A stretch of DNA of 64,000 nucleotides from the NCBI GenBank assembly GCA_031769625.1, contig JAUIMM010000702.1, forward strand, positions 3,022,501 to 3,086,500. The letters run 5' to 3'. This stretch comes from Taudactylus pleione (lineage: Eukaryota > Chordata > Amphibia > Anura > Myobatrachidae). Below are positions 9,759 through 20,883 of this stretch, piece after piece. A program made the translations under genes and the position numbers. Each line of letters starts with the position of its first letter. Within the stretch, counting starts at the first letter, position 1. The notes under the pieces are model-generated. The model was given only the letters and a program-made list of their open reading frames with translations, ran no database searches and was not told the origin of the DNA.

Positions 9759-10870
9759 CACCTCACAATATTGTTTTTAGGCCAAAAGGTTGCACCGAGG
9801 TAGCTGGATGACTATGCTAAGCGACACAAGTGGGCGGCACACAGGGCACAGGGCAGCAAACCCCTACACCACCCAGGGGAGCCCCTGTAAAAATTATTTG
9901 GATCAATGAAATCACCCCTTTTTATCTGGAGTGAATATACACAGGGCAGCATACCCCTACACCACACAGGGGAGCCCCTGTAAAAATTATTTGGACTGAA
10001 TATATACTGTAGCACAGGACAGCACCACTGGACTGGACTGGACTGATACAGCAGAACAGATCTCCCCCAGACTGGTAAGCAGCACATCACCACTGGACTG
10101 GACTGATACAGCAGAGCAGGTCACCCCCAGATGGATACAGCAGCACAGCACCACTGGACTGGACTGATACAGCAGAGCAGGTCTCCCCCAGACTGATATA
10201 GGAGCACAGCAGCACTGGACTGGACTGATACAGCAGAGCAGGTCACCCCCAGACTGATACAGCAGCACAGCACCACTGGACTGGACTGATACAGCAGAGC
10301 AGGTCACCCCAGACTGAAACAGCAGCACAGCACCACTGGACTGGACTGATACAGCAGAGCAAGTCACCCCCAGAGTGATACAGCAGCACAGCACCACTGG
10401 ACTGGATTGATACAGCAGAGCAGGTCACCCCAGACTGATACAGCAGCACAGCACCACTGGACTGATGCAGCAGAGCAGGTTTCCCCCAGACTGATACAGG
10501 AACACAGCACCACTGGATTGGACAGGAGAGCAGGTCATCCCCAGACTGATACAGCAGCACAGCACCACTGGACTAGACTGATACAGCAGAGTAGGTCTAG
10601 GTCACCCCAGACTGATACAGCAGAGCAGGTCGCCACACCACGCCACTTTCCCACAGACATTAGAGAGACACGTCATCTCACTACCCTCTCCAGGAACTGG
10701 AGTGATGATGGCGGGGCCTGAGGTGCGAAATGTGCAAAGTCCGGGTCTCGCGAGAATCCGACACCAGGATGATGACGTTTGCCTCATTCCGGGACCGAGT
10801 CTGGCGGGAAAAGCTGAGCCAGACTCAGTTCCTGATTCGGATCGGGGGGGGGTTCGGATTTCGATCCCTA
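9759..10870 (-). mobile_element. Decayed hAT copy with tandem array (3' end truncated)
   Basis: The left part (9759-9830) matches 59878-59960 in the intact-ended hAT at 59617-63477 (shared CCAAAAGGTTGCACCGAGG, AGCTGGATGACTATG). The right part (10700-10870) matches the 5' terminal module (GATGATGACGTTTGCC, GGCGGGAAAAGC, GGTTCGGATTTCGATCCCTA). The terminus at 10870 is TAGGGATCG on the minus strand. No transposase remains. Confidence 0.75.
10014..10630. repeat. About 61-bp tandem array, CTGGACTGGACTGATACAGC units
   Basis: Around ten units of CACTGGACTGGACTGATACAGCAGAGCAGGT..CACCCCCAGACTGATACAGCAGCACAGCAC occur (written here in two parts), with indels. It lies in the same relative place as the 157-bp array of copy 1, between coding remains and the 5' terminus, yet has unrelated sequence. 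Confidence 0.85.
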
Positions 10871-11540
10871 GTTATAGTGAGTAACAAGCTTTAGAGTATC
10901 TGGTTCCGTAAGGATAATTTGGCACTTCCAGTTATGCGTTTCACAGTGGAACGCAAGCCACAATTATATTTATATACATTTGCGCTGGGATATCTGTTTT
11001 CAATAAGTTATATATTAATTAATTTATTTTACTCATGTTGGACCTGATTCTGAGTCGCACGCAAAAGCGCATCGGGAAGTGTCTATTGGTGGTCACTTGT
11101 CTGCGACTTTATGCAAATGCAACTACAAACTCTATATGAATGCATGCAGCCCAATGTGCAAGGTCTAAGATGCCGACTTTAAGCGCTGATTGGTGCGTCC
11201 TTACTTACGAAGCTTGCACCAGCCCTATGGCAGGTGCAGATTCTCTGTCTGACTATAGCCTCCTATGCCCGTAGCTGTGCGTTTGGGAACACAGCCGCTT
11301 GCATTGACACGCCCGTGACACTCCCATAATATGCCCACTGAACGTACCATTTTTGCGTGCATTATAATTTACTAGCCACCTCCCAGTCACTGCCCAGGAA
11401 TGCTCATCATTTTTTCACAATATTTCTGATCCTATTTGACCCAAATGCAACAGCGCCTTTGTGCGTACACTCTGTGTAATGCATGTGAAATAGGGGATTT
11501 CAGAAACTCTTGAACATGCACACTACAACACACTTATACT
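10871..11540. other. No gene recognised; possible old MITE
   Basis: Contains CCTGATTCTGAGTCGCACGC (11043-11062), which resembles the Harbinger MITE ends of this window, but no matching right end was found. No coding frame of interest. Confidence 0.4.
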
Positions 11541-11997
11541 TGATTCTGCAAAGATCGTAATTGCAAAGTTGCATGCAGCAGATATGGTAATGCAGCAGGA
11601 GGTATCACTCCTCCTGTGCATTACTTAACTGAGCTGCGTTGTTCAATGCAGGATCGGATAATCTGTGTAACATCGGACAGCTGCGGTGACCCATGGAGTC
11701 TCACTGCCGGCTGCTTCAGTTTAGAAGAAGAGGCCAGGATATCTCCGTCAGCCGCCGAAGATCCTGGACTCTAACATCCCCCGCAATGGTGGCAACACCC
11801 CTCCGTTTTGGGAAACGGAGGGCATCACCACCCCTCCCCACCCCGAAACGGCAGTGGACTGTCAATCACTGACAGTCCGCTGACAGTCTGCGAGCGAGTT
11901 AGCAGGACCCATTCTGCACACTCGCAGGATGGGTCCTACGCCTGCACAGATTAAAAATTTTGCTATGGGGCCCACAAAATTCTAATTATGCCCCTGG
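11541..11997. mobile_element. Hairpin-rich MITE remnant with one hAT-like terminus
   Basis: Right end CTAATTATGCCCCTG at about 11997 matches the inverted start at 57178 (CAGGGGCATAATTAGAAC). Successive hairpins sit at 11587-11624 (arms GTAATGCA../..TGCATTAC), 11800-11821 (CCTCCGTTTT/AAACGGAGG), 11856-11878 (GGACTGTC/GACAGTCC) and 11904-11937 (AGGACCCAT/ATGGGTCCT). Left end not identified. Confidence 0.6.
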
Positions 11998-12028
11998 ATG
12001 AAGATTTTGGTGGTAGAGATTGCAGGTG

Positions 12029-13110
12029 CTAGAATGTAGTTGAACTTGAGAGAAGGGAGCTAGCTGAAGCTGGACTGCTTGTTGTTATTTTTTTAGCACC
12101 AATTTCTGATGTTGTTAAAAAAATGTAATGAGTTCGCTGCAAATGATGGAACAGGGAGGAGGTTCCTAGATGGTTAACATCCCTACCTCTACTTATCGTG
12201 GTTTTACAAACGCTACAGATGGCTTGGCAAATGTCAGGATTTGGGTACAAATAATTCCACACATAAGTGCATTTGTTGGTCCTATGCCCAGGCATGACAA
12301 TGGTCTTCTTCTTATCATGGCCAAGAGCTGCTTCCACTGGTGCCTGATTTACACAAACAACAGCATCCTCATCCTCAACATCCTCAGTAGTGCCGGCGTC
12401 AGCTCCACAATATCCCCCTCATCCTCTTGCACTTCCTCGGTGGCATCCTCAATTTCTATGTCATCAGCTATATTTGTGCTGCTCATCCCCACATTTGCAG
12501 AGGGAGCAGAAATGGTGGAAGGCGGCTTCTCTGTGAGTACAGCAGTATCAGAAAGGTCAGGCTCACACATCGCACTCGTGAACGCACTTAGGGGTGTATT
12601 TACTAAAGTGCGGGATTACAAAAGTGGAGATGTTGCCCATAGCAACCAATCAGATTAAAGCTATAAAGCTATCATTTTCTAAAAGGTACTAGATAAATAA
12701 GTAGAATCTTATTGGTTGCTATGGGCAACATCTCCAGTTTTGTAAACCCGCACTTTAGTAAATATACCCCTTAGACTCTCCTCAGGGATTTGTGACATTT
12801 CTGTTTCTGAACACACAGTTCTACTGCTTTAGTGGTTTTAATTTTTATTTATACCTCTTCTACACTCTGAGTGATAAGGTCTTGCATCGTCATGAGAGGC
12901 AGAGGGAGATGCCTCACTGACAATTGCAGAACCACCATGAGTCATATATAAAGGCAAAGGCCTCAATCTTTCCTTGCCACTGCGTGTATTGAATGACATG
13001 TTGGCAATTTTACGTTTTTCTGCACCAAACTTTCCCTTTATTACATGTGGTTTTCTTTAGCACTGTATATTGTTTTTTTTTTATTTTAGATGCCCTGACT
13101 TAGACCCTCT
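12029..13110 (-). pseudogene. BED zinc-finger hAT transposase N-terminus, interrupted
   Basis: The frame at 12029-12337 contains a BED finger with VWNYLY, the CSVC cysteine pair, SRGRDVNHLGTSSL and HLQRTH. It aligns along its length with residues 230-310 of the 730-codon protein at 65-2257. Upstream, 12349-12570 and 12773-13110 carry the matching N-terminal parts in other frames, with a TTA-flanked MITE between them. The catalytic domain is absent. Not functional as a transposase. Confidence 0.82.
12591..12770. mobile_element. 180-bp MITE with TTA target duplication
   Basis: Ends GGGGTGTATTTACTAAAGTG and CACTTTAGTAAATATACCCC are near-perfect inverted repeats. TTA is present on both sides (12588-12590 and 12771-12773), as in PIF/Harbinger elements. 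Inner parts also pair (GGAGATGTTGCCCATAGCAA with TTGCTATGGGCAACATCTCC), so almost the whole element folds back. It splits a BED-hAT reading frame, which dates it after that hAT. Confidence 0.9.
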
Positions 13111-13224
13111 ATGCCCTTGAGCACTGGCTTTAATAGATGACGTTGAAGGACTAGTATCATCATTATTACTGGTGGAAGCAGCTGCAGCAACAGTATTTGG
13201 CTGCCCTTTTTCAATTTGCAGATC

Positions 13225-13475
13225 ACTGTGTGGCTTATATATGCACGTGAACAAAATAAAGCGCACCAAACAGTACAAACAATACAATTTACATTTTTTT
13301 GGTATGGCACAGCTCTATTCCACCATGGACTGGAGCCAAAGGGCTTATATATGCACCTATGCAAAACAAAGTGCACAAAAAACAGTACAAACAATACAAT
13401 TATTTTTTTTATGGTACAGCTGTATTCCTGCATGGACTGGAGCCACAGGGCTTATAAATGCATGTGAGCAAAACA
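13225..13475. repeat. Roughly 110-bp tandem repeat, 2.3 units
   Basis: GGCTTATATATGCAC, CAGTACAAACAATACAATT and CATGGACTGGAGCCA recur in order. It lies in the 5' region of the second-family hAT, as in the other hAT copies. Each unit holds a TATATA motif. Confidence 0.75.
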
Positions 13476-14238
13476 TGTCTTACTGATGCAGTCTGGACAC
13501 CATACAGCTAATACAGCAGACGTTTTGCCTCGAAGTGGAATCCGAGGAAGCGGGTAGATCCGAGCCCCCCGCTCGTATCTACTCGGATTCCCAATGTTTG
13601 GGTGTGTTCGGATTCTGAGGCATCCGAAACGCTCATCTCTAATAATAATAATCTGTGCCCCCCTTTAGTATAATAATAACTTGTGTCCATTTTACGTGGC
13701 GTACACACTTGGATGATGGACCTACGGACCTATCGACCGATTTTGGTAGGCATACACTCTTACCATTCAGCTGCACAATATGTCTGGCCACTTTTGATGT
13801 CATTTAGAATGGTTCTTGCAGCCAATATAATGTTTGTCACACACTATAAGCTGTGAACAAAGGGCCTTTCAGCTTAGATTGCAAGTCTGCGGACACACGC
13901 ACCTGGTCGATGTTTGCGTTCTGCGTATGCATATGCACCGCAACTCACGTGCGCAAACCGGCCGCTGTGATCACAAAAGTGAATGCGGGTAGTGGTAGGT
14001 TCAGACCTGCCTTAAATGTGCGAGTGACTCCGACAGGGCCATAACTAGGGTGGTGCGACCTGTGCTATGGCACAGGGCACCACAGGGCAGGGGGCACTGT
14101 TTGGGCCTGTCTTTTTTCCTGTTTATTATCATTCTCACTTGTAGCTTCCTTTTCTTTTATCCCAAGCATCTCCTGGCCTCCCATATCTCTTCCCTGGCCC
14201 TTCTCCATGAGGCCATGGCTCTTTTTCAGGTGCACTAT

Positions 14239-14854
14239 TATTATTATTAGTTATTTATATAGCACACACATATTCCGCAGTGCTTTTACAGTGAGAATAT
14301 TTGGCAATTCACATCAGTCCCTGCCCCAGTGGAGCTTGGGAGCCAATGAGGAAACTGGAGTACCCGGACAGGGAGAATATACAAACTCCACACAGTTAGG
14401 GTCGTGGCGGGAATTGAACCAGGGGCGTATCTATAATGGATGCAGGGTGTGCGGGGAACATGGGCCCCTGGGTCCAGGGGGGCCCCGCACTGCACGCCCT
14501 GCACCATAGAATTACTTACCTCTCCGGAGTCCCACGTCGGCGTGGGGGTCTGCCACTATAAAACGACTGGAAAATGGCCGCGGTGGCCATTTTCCCATCG
14601 TTTGCGCATGCGCAGTACAGGAAAAATGGGCGCCACGGCCATTTTCCTGTTGACCTGTGCATACACTATAGACTCTGGGCACACACTAGTGCCCAGAGTC
14701 TATAACTCTGGCGCTGACCGTGCAGGCCGATGGGCGAAGAGGAGGGGGTCCATGTCGGAGACTGCACATGGGCCCCCTCCTCTCTAGAAACGCCCCTGAA
14801 TTTAACCCATGACATCATGGCTGTGAGGCAGTAACACTAACCATTACACTGTCT
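14239..14854 (-). mobile_element. SINE-like or L2-tailed repeat
   Basis: Starts with a TTA repeat and TTATATAGCACACACATATTCCGCAG, reading 3' to 5' (split here as a motif description), and ends CTAACCATTACACTG. TGCACTAT flanks both sides (14231-14238 and 14855-14862). The sister MITE at 15782-16059 has no such segment at the same place. In my recollection this dispersed repeat is common in frogs. It is interrupted by the hAT MITE at 14420-14798. Confidence 0.78.
14420..14798. mobile_element. hAT MITE (CAGGGGCG family), third nesting level
   Basis: Starts CAGGGGCGTATCTATAATGG and ends TCTAGAAACGCCCCTG. Flanks AATTGAAC (14412-14419) and AATTTAAC (14799-14806) match 7 of 8. Internal hairpins include AATGGCC..GGCCATT near 14570-14595 and TAGACTCTGGGCAC/GTGCCCAGAGTCTA at 14669-14702. 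Same family as 7873-9396. Confidence 0.88.
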
Positions 14855-15334
14855 TGCACTATCTTTTGTCCCTATTTAAAAAATGGGGGGAGCGCCAAAG
14901 CTCTCTCTGGCACAGGGCACCGCAAAGTCTAGTTACGGCTCTGGGCTCCGATGTACTTCGATGCTACGACTGGATTGCAAGGTATTACGGATGTGCGAAA
15001 GGGGAAGTGGGCATCTGCATGTTGTCCGTGCAAGTGCTTTGCGATTGCAATTATTAGCATACTTTCGCAGCAGAACTAGGTGCGCGATTGCAGCCGCAAT
15101 CGCATCAGTGATCCTTGCTGAGTCAGGCCCAATATACGAAGGTGGTTCAATAAATAAGGTAACAAGACCTCTCATTGCGTAAATTGAATCAACTTGCGCA
15201 TATATTTATAAATCAGTAGTATGGCCTTGGTACAGATTATTATTATTTTTCCCATACTTGTGTAAGCATTTGTTCCAACAGTACACCAAGGCATCTATCC
15301 CAACATAGAAGAAATCCATGTCAAGCACCTAAAG

Positions 15335-15658
15335 TCAGGACATGACGGCTTTCTGAACTTCACCATTGGTTGCGAATCGCCTTCCACTCAGATGCTTGTT
15401 CAATTGCCCAAAGGGATGGAAATCACTTGGTGCTAGGTGAGGGCAGTAGGGAAGATGGTCCAGTACCTCCCAATGGTAGCATCGTAAGAACTCCGCATGT
15501 TGTTGGTGTGTGTGGTCTGGCATTATTGTGCAGCAATACGATGCCTGTTTGCAGCAACCTAGGTAATTTTCAACTAATTGCCCTCTGCAAGCATTCGGCT
15601 CAATGTGCCACAATAGCCGACAGCATAACAGTGTCTCCATTGGTGAGGAAATCAACAA
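15335..15658 (-). pseudogene. Mariner transposase, C-terminal catalytic part
   Basis: Contains the mariner-like stretch EFLRCYHWEVLDHLPY followed by HLAPSDFHPFGQLNKHLSG. This fits the conserved end of a mariner catalytic domain, where the third acidic residue lies in the PDLAPSDxH-type motif; the preceding aspartate of that motif reads H in HLAPSD. A MPDHTHQQHAE stretch stands for the second acidic motif. The piece is out of frame with the N-terminal fragment at 16080-16286 and separated from it by a 278-bp MITE. Inactive. Confidence 0.85.
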
Positions 15659-15781
15659 GAAGCACGCCCTTGTGATTCAAAAACACGGTCGCCATGACCT
15701 TTGCTGATGGAGTTGTTTTTCATTTATTTGAAGGTGGGGACGATGCGTGTTTCCATGTCATGGTGCTTGCTTCATCTCTGG

Positions 15782-16059
15782 CAGAGCCGTAACTAGGGTA
15801 GTGCGGCTGGTGCCATCGCACAGGGCACCACAGGTCAGGGGGCGCTGTTTGGGCCTGTCAAATTTCTGTTTATTATCATTCTTGCTTGTAGTTTCCTCTT
15901 ATTTCATCCCCAGCATCTCCTGGCCTCTCCTATCTCTTCCCTGGCCCTTCCCCATGAAGCCATAGCCATTTTTTGGGTGCATTATGTCCCTTTGCAAAAT
16001 GAGGGGGGCGCCAATGCTCTTTCTGGCACAGGGCACCAAAAAGTCTAGCTACGGCTCTG
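15782..16059. mobile_element. hAT MITE inserted in the mariner transposase
   Basis: Starts CAGAGCCGTAACTAGGG and ends CTAGCTACGGCTCTG. ATCTCTGG flanks both sides exactly (15774-15781 and 16060-16067), an 8-bp hAT duplication. Close relative of 14034-14943 without the SINE-like insertion. Confidence 0.92.
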
Positions 16060-16079
16060 ATCTCTGGTATCACCTATAT

Positions 16080-16286
16080 TTAATCACCTTTAAAAATATG
16101 CTGCAGGAACTGCACTCCCTCCTCATGGTACCGCATCAAGTGCGCAAGAAACATTCCCATCCTATTGGTTTTATGAACTTCTGTGAGTTGCTTCGGTACC
16201 CAGCGTGAACACTTTTGCCTGTACCCAAGTTCCTCATGAATGATGTTATGCACAGTATCCACTGAGATGTTCAGTGGCAATATCAC
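16080..16286 (-). pseudogene. Mariner transposase, central fragment
   Basis: Holds ISVDTVHNIIHEELGY and RWVPKQLTEVHKTNRM, then YHEEGVQFLQHIFKGD. In mariner transposases this region ends at the first catalytic aspartate in a GDE-type motif; here the aspartate of KGD is followed by a stop codon. It joins to the C-terminal piece once the MITE at 15782-16059 is disregarded, with further stops and a frame change. Confidence 0.88.
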
Positions 16287-17138
16287 TAACTGGAATTCAT
16301 CTGTCCTCTTGAATCAGACCTTCATTGCAGCACAAATTGAGAGAGAGAGAGAGAGAGTTTTGACTATACAAATGATTAGAATGATACAAAGAAGATATTT
16401 GGAACTTATAAATATCTTCTTTGTATGATTCTGATCGTTTTTATAGGCAAAACTCACCAAAATTACAGCACTCCCTGGAAATACAGGTAGAGATGAGAGA
16501 TGAGGCAGTAAGAGCTCAGCCTCAGCACTGATAGCACAAACACTGCCTGGAGCTGGGGGCTGGACCACGAAGCAGCCAATTAAAACAGAAAAAGAGCAAA
16601 TGGAGGCATGCCTCACTGTGAGGGGGAGTGCCTTGAGCTATGATAGACACCTCTGATGATCAGGTGACCAGTCCAGGAAGCAATCAGGCTTCTGCACTCA
16701 GCAGCAGCACTGAGGAGGAAAGGAAATTGGAAGGTGAGGAGGGTCCGCTGCTATAGGGAGATCTGTGTGTGTCTTGGAGAAATCTTTGTGCTAGGGGGAT
16801 CCTCTGTGCTAGTGGGAGATATTTGTAAAGGGGATCTGTACTATGGGAAATCTGTGTGTGTGGAGGATCTGTGTGAGGGGGAGATCTGTGCAAGTGTGGC
16901 AGATTCATGTATAGTATGTGTGTGTAAATCTGGCTCTGATACTAGCCTGCGCCTCCCCATCCATTGGCCTCACCGCACGTCCCTGGTTGAGAAAGTATGA
17001 CTGATATTAGGCACAGTCTAATGGGCGTGAGTGGAAGTAGTTTTCTACCTGCTCTGTCCTGGTAGGAAATTAGAATGAAAGAGGGAACATTACACACTTG
17101 AGAGGTCTTGTTACCTTACTTATTGAACCACCCTCGTA

Positions 17139-17711
17139 TCTGTATGATATATTGTATCTGCCGTGCAGCACGACCAATGCAATATATCTGTGAGATATAT
17201 TTTGTGTACACAAGTGCAAATAGAGTGAACTAAATATTATTTGACAGCTGTATGAACGATACATCATCCAGTGTGCACCCAGTATTGTCTACTTATATGT
17301 ACTCTCTGTGCCTCTCACTGATAAATTGGCACGATCTGCTGCAGTACAACTGTCCCCCCAGTGGTGCTGCTGTCTCCAGTGGGGCTACTGTGCTATGTTC
17401 CAGCCAGTCTGGTACCATATTCTGTTTAGTAAGCCTGTGTTAAATATCTATTCCAGCAGCTATAGGTTGCACCTGTGACTATCTTATTTAAACATGCTCT
17501 ACAATTATAAAGAGGCCAATCATCTTGTCACATATTAGTGCTACCTGGGAAATCTGCTCCAGTGTTGCTTCACTGGATTCTGCTCCAGTGCTATCCAGAA
17601 AACCTGCTCCAGTATTGCTGCACAGCATTCTGCTCCAGTGCTGCTTCCCAGTATTCTGATCCAGTTCTATTTAGAAAACATGCATCAGCATACCTACACT
17701 GGACATCCTGA
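17139..17711. repeat. Degenerate CTGCTCCAGTG repeats, no gene
   Basis: From about 17545 a short motif (CTGCTCCAGTG..TTGCT with CCAGAAAACCTG) recurs at 25-60-bp intervals. Similar motifs continue on the other side of the provirus (28641-28790: ATTTGAAAACCTGTACCAATG), so the provirus landed inside this repeat tract. Confidence 0.55.
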
Positions 17712-17715
17712 AAAC

Positions 17716-18738
17716 TATGAATACCTATTGATCTTTATACTCAAATGTCGCTATTTAGCGTTGCAAGTCGCACAAGAAATAATTGCTTTCCAGACTTTGA
17801 TTGTGGTTCCAAAGCACAAAAAGATATTATTCACATAAAAGCATATAGTTACACGACTTGATCTATAATACAATTAGCGCAAAGGTTATACAATCACAAG
17901 GTACAGTCGATACATATGCAAGCGCTCTGGATCCAGATTTCCCGGCATCAAAGGTGAAGCCTCCATCAAAAGAAAGAATAAGATGACTGACCACTAGAAA
18001 TAGAGCGTCTGAATATATACCCTTACAGAGAGTGGTAATACAATGGAAATGAGTTGGCATAATCCCATTGGTTCTTCTTCTTGGTTCTTCTGTTACGATG
18101 TAGTTCATAGGTCAATTTGTACAGTAATGGTTCAGCCCTCCAACGGCTCTTTGTGTGTGTTTTCCCGCCGAGGAACAAGTCTAAACTGGCTAATAAACAT
18201 TACATTACAAAGTACATTTCAATACCTAACTCTCTAGAATTCATAATTTGCAGACACATGTTGCGATCTCCTTGCCAATGGAACCAGAGATCTGCAAATA
18301 AACAGTGGTTTAGAACAGCACCAAACACGGTCTGCTTATCATGTACTAAACCCTAGATATCAATTACCTATATTTCACAACATAATTGATAACAAGTAAA
18401 ACTTCTAATATTAACCTTAATGCTAGGGAACCTTTCTGTGTAAGTATACAATGTGTCGGTGTAGGGATATTAAGAAAAGATGCTCATTTGTGTTGTGCGT
18501 CTACGTGTTTGTGGAGTACACCATGGTACGTGCTTTGCGGGGTTGGTCATATTATATGTATTAATAAATGTATGTATTTGTATAATGAGGACTTTTAACC
18601 TAGGTCAGTGGCAGATGCACGACGCTAATAATCATAATATAGCGCTGTACACTGTGGTATCGTGTAGGCAACGCAAAATGGCATCGTGCAGATATTATTG
18701 TTACAATTTAGGTCTTAGCCAATCATCCGGCTTTGATA
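17716..18738 (-). repeat. 3' LTR of the provirus
   Basis: 1023 bp, matching 27631-28640 over its whole length. On the plus strand it begins TATGAATACCTATTG and ends GGCTTTGATA. It differs from the 5' copy by many single changes and a few indels (for example near 18195-18220), which implies considerable age. Frames within it are not genes. Confidence 0.93.
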
Positions 18739-18752
18739 GTCCACCCTTTGAT
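18739..18752 (-). other. Polypurine tract
   Basis: On the minus strand a purine stretch (CAAAGGGTGGA) lies immediately upstream of U3, where plus-strand priming would occur. Short and interrupted by one T. Confidence 0.6.
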
Positions 18753-19183
18753 AGCAGACAATATGTTATCACACTCTGATCTTACTTTTGTTTTTTGTTT
18801 TTTTTTATACTATGACATATTATTTAATGTTATATTATGGGATGGCACAATGTGGTCATTAAACCATTAATAATGTGTCTCTGGGAAGGACATAAAACTA
18901 CCCTTATATGCAAGCCGCGGATCTCGGAAGATCATGGGAAAGATGTCTGGATGCACCTAACCTATAAAGGAAGCCTTGAAGGGGATAAGGACTTACATTA
19001 TTTAGGATGTTTAAGATAACATTTAATAATACATTTCATGCATGGCCAAATCTATACATCATCTGATGGTACATTCTAGTTCAGGATTGTAATGCAGTTC
19101 TTCATTTACCTTGGTATTCATACTACAGTATCATTGCTCATCACCATCATGATTTAATTATCACGGTTTACTTTAGCATTACA

Positions 19184-20850
19184 TTATCCACATTTCAACA
19201 CAACAGGAACACACCAGACACATAGGCCAATTACTAAGATGACAACCAATATGATAATCAGGAGTTTATCTACATTAGCAACCATTTCCTGGACCCACTC
19301 TCCTAGATCGGAGAACCATTTTACAGGGTTCAACCAAGAGAACCACTCTTCTACCTTTTCCTCTACTGAAGCATTATGGTTCTTCCGAAATTCCCACTTC
19401 AGCTGCAGAATTTCGTCCATCTTCCGGTTTATCACCTCCTTGGGGTCACTAGTGTTATTTGTGATGTATGTGCAACACTTTACACCAAATTGGGTGGCTA
19501 AGGTCACACAGTACTCTCCAGTGACAGCTGTTAAATAATTTAACACTAGTCTATGTTGCACAAGTTCTTTCTTATAGGCCTGTAACTCTTTACCTGTATA
19601 TCTGAATGTGTCATTATACATCTCGGTGATTTTGTCTATTAATTTAGCAAGATCTTGAATATACCTAAAATTTAAAGTACCCCGAGCGATCCTGGTGGGA
19701 TCCAATGCTACTAAAACTTGAAAGCCAGTTGTTTCACTAATCAACTGTGTGGCTTTATGTACATCACCAGGTATTATGTTTCTTTTGTCTCTGTGTTCAT
19801 ACTGTGTGTGAAGTTATGGTGATGGAGTGTTTTTATGAATACCAAGCATTTCACCATGTGTAAGGGTCATAACCTCTGGGAGTACCCTTCCCAGGTAACA
19901 TAAACCTTCGGAACTCAGAGAGAGACACTAATACCCTTTCCTTCCACATATAAAATACACATCAACGTAAGGGATAGAATGCATCATAATCATTAAACAC
20001 ATTTCCCTAGAAAATGTTTCTCTCTCGGGTTCTCCCATCTGGCTAACAGACGTTTCTGGTTGTATAACCCTGGCAAAGAACCCTTCTGGTACCCTACCAA
20101 CCATTTCTTTGGTGTCACTAAGTGTATACCGATACCGGAAGCGTCTCTCACCTAGTCTAATTGATCGTAAAAGTTCAAAATTTATAGGTTCATTATCAGC
20201 TCTTATTGAGAAGGTCATCGTCTGGTTATTCCCAGTCACCTCCCAACTTCCTAGTTTGTTGAATTTGGTGATGTTCAAACACAAAAATGATTTATCTACT
20301 TGGTATTGGTGGAGTTTAAAATAAGGTAGTTTGGACATCAGAAATTTTCCATCCAGCATCTTCCCTTGCTGCAATTCTAAAACCTCAGAGACATTTAATG
20401 GAAATGGCACTAACCCTACATTATGTTGTCCCTGAGACACATGAGAACACACCCAACAGTCAGTCTGGTTTAAAACTTTGCCCACCATGGTATGATAATC
20501 CTCTAAAGGATACCCACCCCAATACTGGTTATACTTGGTTGGCACCGTTGGGTGCATCTCTCATCAATTAGGGACCCACAAAACTCGCAAATACAATATT
20601 CCTCAAACGATAAACCTTCACACTGTCTCCGAGTTTCCAGGCTAACAGATCTCTTAACAATTACTGTACTGAGTTTGGTCAGATACTCCTAGGATTGGTT
20701 TAGCACTCCTTCTCCTAACTCCACTCCATAGATATCACCATCAGCTCCCCTCTCCATCATCTGTCCTCCATCACAGAAGCCACAAATCTCAAAACAAACT
20801 AGGATGATGAAAACTCTGGAAGAAGACACAAATGTAACCCCAACACACCA
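19184..20850 (-). pseudogene. env: Retroviral env, surface and transmembrane parts
   Basis: Two long in-frame pieces separated by stops in 19745-19930. The upstream piece (19928-20557) is surface-subunit-like, with several NxT/NxS glycosylation sites and a CWVC motif of the CXXC type used in gammaretroviral Env for linkage to the transmembrane subunit. The downstream piece (19184-19744) is transmembrane-subunit-like: a heptad region, a cysteine motif with ten residues between the first Cys and the CC pair, a tryptophan-rich membrane-proximal stretch, and a strongly hydrophobic anchor (IIILVVILVIGLCVW) near the end. The usual gammaretroviral spacing in that motif is six residues. The cleavage and fusion-peptide region falls in the damaged segment, and the signal peptide was not identified. 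Confidence 0.87.
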
Positions 20851-20883
20851 CTCCATTGCTGGAACAGTAATCTACAAATTTCT

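Larger units (their letters stand above)
11999..13641 (-). mobile_element. Second-family BED-hAT remnant
   Basis: Terminus near 13641 (minus strand TAGAGATGAGCGTTTCGGATG) is a hAT-type end related to, but distinct from, copy 1. Inward come an array of roughly 110-bp units (13225-13475), N-terminal coding remains, and a BED finger. It is truncated on the left beside another terminus at 11997 and is split by the MITE at 12591-12770. Confidence 0.78.
14034..14943. mobile_element. hAT MITE (CAGGGCCATAACTAG ends) carrying a SINE-like insertion
   Basis: Starts CAGGGCCATAACTAGGG and ends CTAGTTACGGCTCTG. Flanks are GACTCCGA (14026-14033) and GGCTCCGA (14944-14951), 7 of 8 matching. The related copy at 15782-16059 lacks the insertion and acts as an empty-site comparison. 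Confidence 0.85.
13862..15130. mobile_element. Harbinger-type MITE split by later insertions (tentative)
   Basis: GGGCCTTTCAGCTTAGATTGC on the left and TTGCTGAGTCAGGCCC on the right resemble the GGGCCTGATTCAG ends of other Harbinger MITEs here. The body has ACGTGCGCAAACCGGCCGC and GCGATTGCAGCCGCAATCGC. The hAT MITE at 14034-14943 sits within it. Confidence 0.5.
15137..17136 (-). mobile_element. Mariner transposon, broken
   Basis: Ends CGAAGGTGGTTCAATAAATA and the inverted TACTTATTGAACCACCCTCG pair over about 38 bp, each flanked by TA (15135-15136 and 17137-17138), the mariner/Tc1 target. Inside, on the minus strand, are two pieces of a mariner transposase. The region 16290-17090, where the N-terminus should be, is largely other sequence, including a GA run (16339-16358) and degenerate GGGATCTGTGTG repeats (16735-16905). 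Confidence 0.9.
13697..17282. mobile_element. Outer MITE enclosing the nested block (tentative)
   Basis: CGTACACACTTGGATGATGG near 13700 and CATCATCCAGTGTGCACC near 17262 are approximate inverted ends. If paired, everything between them is inserted or adjacent material. The pairing is inferred from sequence similarity only; no clear target duplication was seen. Confidence 0.45.

Noticed and set aside
17863..18598. Short frames within the LTRs, present in both copies
   Set aside because: Their duplication follows from the LTR pair; they are interrupted and lack similarity to accessory genes.
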